From Solibacillus sp. FSL W7-1464 (lineage in GTDB: Bacteria; Bacillota; Bacilli; Bacillales_A; Planococcaceae): a stretch of DNA of 64,000 nt. Under the pieces are notes generated by a model. It was not told where the DNA came from. It did no database searches and saw only the letters and a program-made list of their open reading frames with translations. The DNA is taken from positions 2,767,001-2,831,000 of the forward strand of contig NZ_JBBORC010000001.1 of assembly GCF_038004425.1 (NCBI RefSeq), given 5' to 3'. Below, one piece after another: positions 58,809-64,000 of this stretch. The translations under genes were made by a program, and so were the position numbers. Positions within the stretch are counted from its first letter, which is position 1. The number at the start of each line of letters is the position of its first letter.

Positions 58809-59894
58809 TTATTTTGACACTTCGTATTGCTTCATGAATTTTAAAAGCTCATCATAGTAAGCATTGAATGTCGGGATATCCATTTGCTGTTGCTGATCCG
58901 ATAATGCAATTGATGGATCTGGATGCACTTCCGCCATTACACCGTCTGCTCCAATAGCGATGGCCGCTTTAGAACATGGTAATAATAAATCACGGCGACC
59001 TGTAGAGTGCGTCACGTCCACCATTACCGGTAAATGTGTTTCTTGTTTTAAAATCGGAACTGCCGAAATATCAAGTGTGTTACGAGTTGCTTTTTCGTAT
59101 GTGCGAATACCGCGCTCACATAAAATAATATTTTCATTACCTTTTGACATGATGTATTCTGCTGCATGGATGAACTCATCAATCGTCGCTGCTAAACCTC
59201 GTTTTAATAAGACTGGCTTATTCGTTGCACCAGCAGCTTTTAATAGTTCGAAGTTTTGCATATTACGTGCACCGATTTGAATCACATCGATGTAATCCAA
59301 TGCATGATCTAAATCTGCAGGTGTTACGATTTCAGTAATAACACCTAAACCGTATTCTTTTGAAACATCTTTTAAAATCTTTAGCCCGTCCAGACCTAAT
59401 CCTTGGAAATCATACGGAGATGTACGTGGTTTGTATGCTCCGCCGCGGATTAATTTTAAACCTTTTTCTTGGATTGTTGCAGCTACTGCAGCAACTTGCT
59501 CATATGACTCAACCGCACATGGTCCAAATACGAAAGAAGGAGCGCCTGTACCGATTAACTCACCGTTAACATTAATGACAGTATCTTCTGACTTTTCTTT
59601 ACGTGAAACGAGTAATTCTTTTTTCTTTTCTGCTTCTAGTTGTTTAAGTGCTGTTTTGAAGATTTGTTTAAAAATATAATCAACCGTCATTTGATTTAAC
59701 GGACCGTTATTGTTTTCTTTAATTAAGTCAAGCATATGGCGCTCACGTAGCGGATCATAGCGATTGACACCTTGCTTCTCTTTAATCTTACCAATTTCTT
59801 CTACTACGGATGCACGTTCATTTATTAAACGTAAAATTTCTAAGTTCAAGCTGTCAATCTGGCTGCGTAAGCTTTCTAAATCTTGCTGATGCAT
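58809..59894 (-). CDS. aroA: Bifunctional chorismate mutase / DAHP synthase
   Basis: The 361-residue protein fuses an AroQ-type chorismate mutase at residues 1 to about 85 ([31 protein letters not shown]) to a DAHP synthase of the type I beta class ([40 protein letters not shown]). In this class the mutase domain also serves as the feedback sensor for chorismate or prephenate. It makes the first shikimate intermediate. It is in the B. subtilis aroA position near ccpA. Confidence 0.94.
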   Translation of the reverse strand: MHQQDLESLRSQIDSLNLEILRLINERASVVEEIGKIKEKQGVNRYDPLRERHMLDLIKENNNGPLNQMTVDYIFKQIFKTALKQLEAEKKKELLVSRKEKSEDTVINVNGELIGTGAPSFVFGPCAVESYEQVAAVAATIQEKGLKLIRGGAYKPRTSPYDFQGLGLDGLKILKDVSKEYGLGVITEIVTPADLDHALDYIDVIQIGARNMQNFELLKAAGATNKPVLLKRGLAATIDEFIHAAEYIMSKGNENIILCERGIRTYEKATRNTLDISAVPILKQETHLPVMVDVTHSTGRRDLLLPCSKAAIAIGADGVMAEVHPDPSIALSDQQQQMDIPTFNAYYDELLKFMKQYEVSK

Positions 59895-60071
59895 ATTCCT
59901 CTACCCCTCTTCTTTGCGTATCCGGCACTTTCAGATAAATAAAAAGTATGATACATTTTTAAGTAATAATCTTATTATAATCAAACTATTGTAGAATGTC
60001 ACGCATTTTTAATTTAGCGCTTCAACTCGTTAAAGTATATTGTGATAATAATAGAAAGGAAGCGTTTTCAT

Positions 60072-62228
60072 ATGGCAAACAAATTGTTCGCACTTGATAT
60101 CGGAACACGCTCCGTTGTCGGCATTATTCTAGAGCAACATGCACATACTTACCATGTCGCCGATATTTTAGTAAAAGAACATAAAGAGCGTGCAATGGTT
60201 GATGGCCAAATACATAACGTCCTGTATGTAGCACAGCTTATCCAGGAAATTAAGACCGAATTAGAAGAAAAACACGGACCTTTGGAGAAAGTGAGTGTCG
60301 CAGCAGCCGGACGTGCATTAAAAACCGAACAGGCCAGTATTTCCGTCCCTATCAAAAACCGACCGATCTTTACGGAAGAAGATATTAATCGCCTGGAACT
60401 GCAAGCCGTTCAACAGGCTCAGCAGCAACTATTGCTTCATAAGGAAGAGACAAAAAATAATCATTATTACTGTGTCGGCTATTCTGTTTTGTATTTCCGG
60501 CTGGATGGAGAAGAAATCGGGAGCCTGCTCGATCAGCAAGGCGATGAAGCATCTGTTGAAGTCATTGCCACATTCCTTCCACGCGTAGTTGTGGAATCAT
60601 TGCTTGCGGCATTAAAACGTGCCGATCTAGAAATGGAAGCCCTCACTTTAGAACCGATTGCCGCTATAAATGTTCTTATCCCTCCTTCCATGCGCCGCCT
60701 AAATGTAGCACTTGTTGATATTGGTGCCGGAACTTCGGATATTGCTATTACAGATAAAAGTACGGTTGTAGCATACGGGATGGTGCCAACTGCCGGTGAT
60801 GAGATTACTGAAAGTTTAAGTGACCATTACTTACTGGATTTTCCGGTCGCTGAAATAGCAAAAAGACAATTACATACGAGCGAGGAAATTCTCATTCAGG
60901 ATATTTTAGGATTTGACCAATATTTCCCGCGTGAAGAAGTGATCAAAGAAATATATCCCGCCATCGAAAACTTGGCAAAGTCCATAGGTGAGGAAATTTT
61001 ACGGTTAAACAACAACACGCCTCCAAAAGCGGTCATGTTAGTTGGTGGCGGGAGTTTAACACCTTACTTGCCGGAAGAAATCGGGAAAACATTAAATTTA
61101 CCGTCTAACCGTGTAGCGGTCCGTGATGTGAATGCCATTCAGAACCTGACTCGCGCAGAACATATTGCCGCAACCCCTGAACTTGTGACACCGATCGGGA
61201 TTGCGATTGCAGCACAAAAGTCACCGATCCATTACATGTCCATAAAAGTAAATGAACAAATTATAAGACTATTTGAGTTGAAGGAAATGACAGTCGGGGA
61301 TGCATTTTTGGCTGCGAACATCCGGGCAAAACAATTATACGGCAAACCTGGACATGGTTTGTCGATTACTGTGAACGGTCAAAGTATTCTTGTACCAGGA
61401 GAGCATGGGCAGCCGGCACAGATCATTTTAAATGGTGAAAATGCCTCCATTAAATCCCTTATTAAAAATGGAGATCAAATAGAACTGATTCCCGGAAAAG
61501 ACGGGACAGGCGCTTCTGTTACGATAGGAGAAATAATTGATCTTGCTTCTTTAAAAACTGTGACAATTGAGGAAAAGCAATACACTATTGAACCTAAAGT
61601 ACTTGTAAACGGTAAAATCGTAAAATTGGATACACCTTTACAGGACCGAGACGTAATTGTCATCGAAACAATCGAAACAGTGGAAAATATATTGGAATCA
61701 TTGAACCAATCTGTGAATATACAACAGTTCCAATCATATTTTGTTCATATCGACGGGAAACCTCTATCCTTCCCTGATTTTTCATCACAGCTTTTCATTA
61801 ACGGAAAGCCGGGGAAACTTCATTACCCTGTTCAAAATGGAGATATCATTACATTTGAACAACGTCATTTACCAACAGCTGAACAACTTGCAGCACATTT
61901 AAATTTGTTATTGGAAGAAAAAGCGGTTGTAACGTTCCAGCAAGAACAGGTGGAACTTGTTAAAACAGCCCGTGAGTTTTCGGTAAATGGTCAGGTAGTA
62001 CACCATGAAGCATCAGTGCCGAATGGGGTTACAATTAATATTATCGAAAAAGATACAAGCAAATGGATTTATCAGGATGTCTTTCGATTTTCAAACTGGC
62101 AGCTTCCTGCTACATTTAAAGGATCATTTACGATTTTACGTAATGGACAGCCCTCTTCATTTGATGCTGAAATATTCGGTGGCGACCAACTTGAAATTCA
62201 GCTGACTGATCCACCGGTTGTGGAATAA
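60072..62228 (+). CDS. FtsA/PilM-like actin-family ATPase with repeat-containing C-terminal extension
   Basis: The 718-residue protein has an actin-like core. Phosphate-1 loop DIGTRSVVG (9-17), SHS2-type insert with VSVAAAGRALKTEQASI (about 75-90), phosphate-2 loop DIGAGTSDIAI (216-226) and adenosine motif VGGGSLTPYL (324-333) are seen. The region from about 390 onward has repeated short modules of the form VNGK...-L-x-GDxI, at about 432-472, 510-532, 574-596, 637-657 and 688-710. These are predicted small beta domains. There is no membrane segment and no amphipathic tail like true FtsA. It opposes aroA and ytxH; ftsZ is absent here. Start ATG after AAAGGAAGCGTTTTCAT. Function unknown. Confidence 0.78.
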   Translation: MANKLFALDIGTRSVVGIILEQHAHTYHVADILVKEHKERAMVDGQIHNVLYVAQLIQEIKTELEEKHGPLEKVSVAAAGRALKTEQASISVPIKNRPIFTEEDINRLELQAVQQAQQQLLLHKEETKNNHYYCVGYSVLYFRLDGEEIGSLLDQQGDEASVEVIATFLPRVVVESLLAALKRADLEMEALTLEPIAAINVLIPPSMRRLNVALVDIGAGTSDIAITDKSTVVAYGMVPTAGDEITESLSDHYLLDFPVAEIAKRQLHTSEEILIQDILGFDQYFPREEVIKEIYPAIENLAKSIGEEILRLNNNTPPKAVMLVGGGSLTPYLPEEIGKTLNLPSNRVAVRDVNAIQNLTRAEHIAATPELVTPIGIAIAAQKSPIHYMSIKVNEQIIRLFELKEMTVGDAFLAANIRAKQLYGKPGHGLSITVNGQSILVPGEHGQPAQIILNGENASIKSLIKNGDQIELIPGKDGTGASVTIGEIIDLASLKTVTIEEKQYTIEPKVLVNGKIVKLDTPLQDRDVIVIETIETVENILESLNQSVNIQQFQSYFVHIDGKPLSFPDFSSQLFINGKPGKLHYPVQNGDIITFEQRHLPTAEQLAAHLNLLLEEKAVVTFQQEQVELVKTAREFSVNGQVVHHEASVPNGVTINIIEKDTSKWIYQDVFRFSNWQLPATFKGSFTILRNGQPSSFDAEIFGGDQLEIQLTDPPVVE

Positions 62229-62229
62229 T

Positions 62230-62266
62230 AAAAAACGGCTCCCAATACTTTTGGGAGCCGTTTTTT
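62230..62266. terminator. Bidirectional terminator between the FtsA-like gene and ytxH
   Basis: The stem AAAAAACGGCTCCCAA / TTGGGAGCCGTTTTTT has flanking A- and T-runs and a 4-5 base loop, between convergent genes. Confidence 0.92.
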
Positions 62267-62267
62267 C

Positions 62268-62747
62268 TTATTCTACATCTGTATGGCGTGTTGAGTTTGG
62301 TGCGATATCCGGGTCTGTATTTACGCTATCGGGATCCGGAGATTCAGCAGCGAGTACTTCTTCATCTACCATTTTATCAAGTGGCAATGGTTCTTCGCCT
62401 TCTGATGAAGCTGTCCCATCCAGGACAGGAGGCTGTTTTGCTGTTTTAGCTTTCACTTTTTCAACAATTGAAGAAGATTGCTCTTTTAACTGCGTTGATA
62501 GCTGTGCTGTCTTCTCCTTTGCCGTGCCGGAAAGTTCAATACTTTTATCCTTTAATGTTACAGCTTGTACCGCTACATCATTACGCATTTCACTGCCCGT
62601 CTTCGGTGTAAGTAATAAAGCTGTTGCAACACCGACAATCCCGCCTACTAATGCGCCGATAACAAAATCCTTAACATGAATTTTTTCATCATCATAAATT
62701 GAATCATTTAATCGGTTATAATCATAGTTTACGCGTTTTTCTTCCAT
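62268..62747 (-). CDS. ytxH: YtxH-like protein
   Basis: The 159-residue protein has a short N-terminal soluble part, then one hydrophobic helix (VKDFVIGALVGGIVGVATALLLTP, about residues 25-48) with the family's LTPKTGSEMR. A long charged helical stretch and an acidic tail follow. YtxH proteins are stress-associated membrane proteins of unknown function. It lies 39 bases after ytxG, in the same order as B. subtilis ytxGH. Confidence 0.85.
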   Translation of the reverse strand: MEEKRVNYDYNRLNDSIYDDEKIHVKDFVIGALVGGIVGVATALLLTPKTGSEMRNDVAVQAVTLKDKSIELSGTAKEKTAQLSTQLKEQSSSIVEKVKAKTAKQPPVLDGTASSEGEEPLPLDKMVDEEVLAAESPDPDSVNTDPDIAPNSTRHTDVE

Positions 62748-62786
62748 TTCAAAAACTCCCCCTTGTGATTAAGTATCATTTTCCCT

Positions 62787-63299
62787 TTACTTACGTTTTA
62801 AGAAACCGAATTTTGACTTCTCGCCTAAACTTGGTGGTGTTTCATTTGTTTTAGTACTCGTATAAATAATATCTTCTTCATTGATCGGCTTGCGCTGACG
62901 CCATTGGTCTGCAATCCCCATCGCTACATTACTCCATTGAACGACTTGCGCAATTTTATCTTCATTTTTATGCACTTCTGTTGAAATCGATGTAGTAATG
63001 CGTTGAACTGATGAATTCAAATTATTCACAGAATCCCCCACACCTTTTACAGCATGCATTACTGAATTTAACTTCTCCGATTTATCTGAAATATCATCTG
63101 CCAATGCATTAGTTTTTGTAAGCAGGCTTGTCGTCTCACGTGTAATGCCTTCCATTTGCCCTTCAATACCGGCAACTGTTCCCGCGATTGAATTCAATGT
63201 ATTCTTAACAGAAAACAACGTCATACCAATACTTACACATAGGACTAAAAATCCGATTGCAGCCACCAATGCCGCAATATAAAGTAATACTTCCATCAA
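62787..63299 (-). CDS. ytxG: YtxG-like protein (DUF948)
   Basis: The 170-residue protein has one N-terminal membrane helix (IAALVAAIGFLVLCVSIGMTLF) and a long Ser/Thr-rich helical region with coiled-coil character (VKNTLNSIAGTVAGIEGQMEGITRETTSLLTKTNALAD), as in DUF948 proteins. Role unknown; in B. subtilis the ytxG operon is general-stress and transition-state controlled. The ribosome site is AGAGGAGGTTATATTT. Starts at TTG. Confidence 0.82.
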   Translation of the reverse strand: MMEVLLYIAALVAAIGFLVLCVSIGMTLFSVKNTLNSIAGTVAGIEGQMEGITRETTSLLTKTNALADDISDKSEKLNSVMHAVKGVGDSVNNLNSSVQRITTSISTEVHKNEDKIAQVVQWSNVAMGIADQWRQRKPINEEDIIYTSTKTNETPPSLGEKSKFGFLKRK

Positions 63300-63613
63300 A
63301 TATAACCTCCTCTATCTAGTTCCATTTATTACATTCGACAAAAATTGCGACAATCCTTTTCCTAGAAAAGCATTTTTTCCACAAAACCCTTAAGAAATAC
63401 TAGCTTTTCTTACGTGAATACTGTTAATTTGTTATTTATTTATTCACTAAAGGCGAATGACATTTTGTCCATGCTTTCATATTCCCCAATCTCTTGATGA
63501 ATAAAACCCTTTATGAATAGAAGTTCGATCAATTATCCCGCCTTGACATCAAAACCCGGTTGCGTCGGACCAGCACGATGTTGGTCGTTACAGGACGTTT
63601 CTCTTTATGTATG
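63300..63613. other. Gap between ytxG and murC with promoter-like and GC-rich segments
   Basis: No convincing gene lies in these 314 bases. On the minus strand AAAGGATTG (63351-63359) and CGAAT (63333-63337) resemble a sigma-H promoter, spaced by 13 to 14 bases. A GC-rich block at about 63537-63596 (with CCCGGTTGCGTCGGACC) stands out from AT-rich flanks; I could not identify it. Confidence 0.4.
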
Positions 63614-63656
63614 GAAAAACAGCTTATCCTTTTACTTATAGGTTAAGCTGTTTTTC
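63614..63656 (-). terminator. Terminator after murC
   Basis: On the minus strand GAAAAACAGCTTAACC and GGATAAGCTGTTTTTC form a stem around a 10-base loop, ending in TTTTTCC, 2 bases past the murC stop. Confidence 0.85.
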
Positions 63657-63658
63657 AA

Positions 63659-64000
63659 TTAGTTCAAAATGGCTTCAAATGCATCTTGATATTTATGAAC
63701 ATCTCCCGCTCCCATAAACAGGAACACGGCATTTTCATGTTTTTTAAGTTGATCAACTGTATCGGTTGTTAAAACAGTACAGCCTTCGATTAAGTTAGCT
63801 AAATCATGAATCGAAAGCTCTCCTTGTTTTTCGCGTGCTGAACCAAAAATATCACATAAATAGGTTGCGTCGGCACCGCTCAAGCTATCCGCAAAGTTTT
63901 GTAAAAATGCTTTCGTTCGAGTAAAGGTATGCGGCTGGAATACCGCAACAACTTCACGATCAGGATATTTTTGTCTCGCTGATTGCAAAGTTGCCGCAAT
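63659..64000 (-). CDS. murC: UDP-N-acetylmuramate-L-alanine ligase, C-terminal part
   Basis: The frame is open to the window edge, so only the last 113 residues or so are seen. They match the C-terminal Mur ligase domain: [23 protein letters not shown] near the beginning and [13 protein letters not shown] and [12 protein letters not shown] toward the end. MurC adds L-alanine to UDP-MurNAc. Partial because it continues beyond the window. In B. subtilis murC lies next to ytxG, as here. Confidence 0.92.
   Translation of the reverse strand: MAATLQSARQKYPDREVVAVFQPHTFTRTKAFLQNFADSLSGADATYLCDIFGSAREKQGELSIHDLANLIEGCTVLTTDTVDQLKKHENAVFLFMGAGDVHKYQDAFEAILN

Noticed and set aside
63541-63600. Possible end of a short gene (RAGPTQPGFDVKAG then stop, minus strand)
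   Set aside because: No start or ribosome site and no similarity I recognise; treated as a GC-rich gap.

Overview
The window reads as a chromosomal segment of a low-GC, spore-forming member of the Bacillales. Evidence for this is the strong GGAGG-type ribosome binding sites, frequent TTG and GTG starts, an alpha/beta-type SASP gene, a YjcZ-type sporulation peptide, a T-box tyrS and a gene order that largely follows the Bacillus subtilis mdh-icd-citZ ... rpsD-tyrS ... acsA-acuABC-ccpA-aroA-ytxGH-murC region. Several differences from B. subtilis suggest a Planococcaceae/Solibacillus-Lysinibacillus-like organism; that placement is inference. They are a FadR-type regulator next to accDA, a 3-hydroxybutyrate dehydrogenase between aroA and ccpA, an FtsA-like gene where ytxJ would be, and arg genes beside acsA. 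No rRNA, tRNA, CRISPR array or prophage was seen.

Layout. 1-2.6 kb: an SsuBAC-type sulfonate ABC importer. 2.6-8.3 kb (minus strand): citZ-icd-mdh, interrupted between icd and mdh by a group IIC intron whose maturase is frameshifted. 8.4-9.75 kb: two membrane proteins (ytvI, fxsA), followed by a nested inverted-repeat element. 10-15.4 kb (minus): pyk-pfkA, accD-accA and a FadR-like regulator with a matching operator. 15.6-22.3 kb: dnaE, nrnA, ytpI, ytoI and ytkL. 22.4-31.9 kb: an M24 peptidase, a secreted protein, ald, a universal stress protein, a methyltransferase, tpx, an RDD protein, sppA, an acyl-CoA synthetase and a SASP. 31.9-40 kb: thiI, nifZ, ezrA, hisJ, ytsP and a GAF-GGDEF cyclase. 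40-47.7 kb: rpsD with its leader, a YjcZ peptide, a Yip1 protein, a membrane-anchored PstS-like protein, T-box tyrS and a class A PBP. 47.7-52.1 kb: argCJBD with an ARG-box promoter and an intergenic repeat. 52.3-57.7 kb: acsA and acuABC (divergent), then ccpA. 57.9-64 kb: hbdH-like, aroA(G), an FtsA-like actin-family protein with a long repeat-containing C-terminus, ytxH, ytxG and the 3' end of murC.

Together the genes centre on central carbon flow: glycolysis (pfkA, pyk), the TCA entry (citZ, icd, mdh), acetate activation with its acetylation switch (acsA, acuABC), malonyl-CoA synthesis (accDA) and the carbon regulator CcpA. Around these sit translation (rpsD, tyrS), thiol/tRNA sulfur chemistry (nifZ, thiI, tpx, ytsP), cell division and cell wall genes (ezrA, PBP, murC) and arginine synthesis. 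The least understood item is the 718-residue FtsA-like protein at 60072-62228. The most clearly mobile item is the group IIC intron at about 3629-5513.
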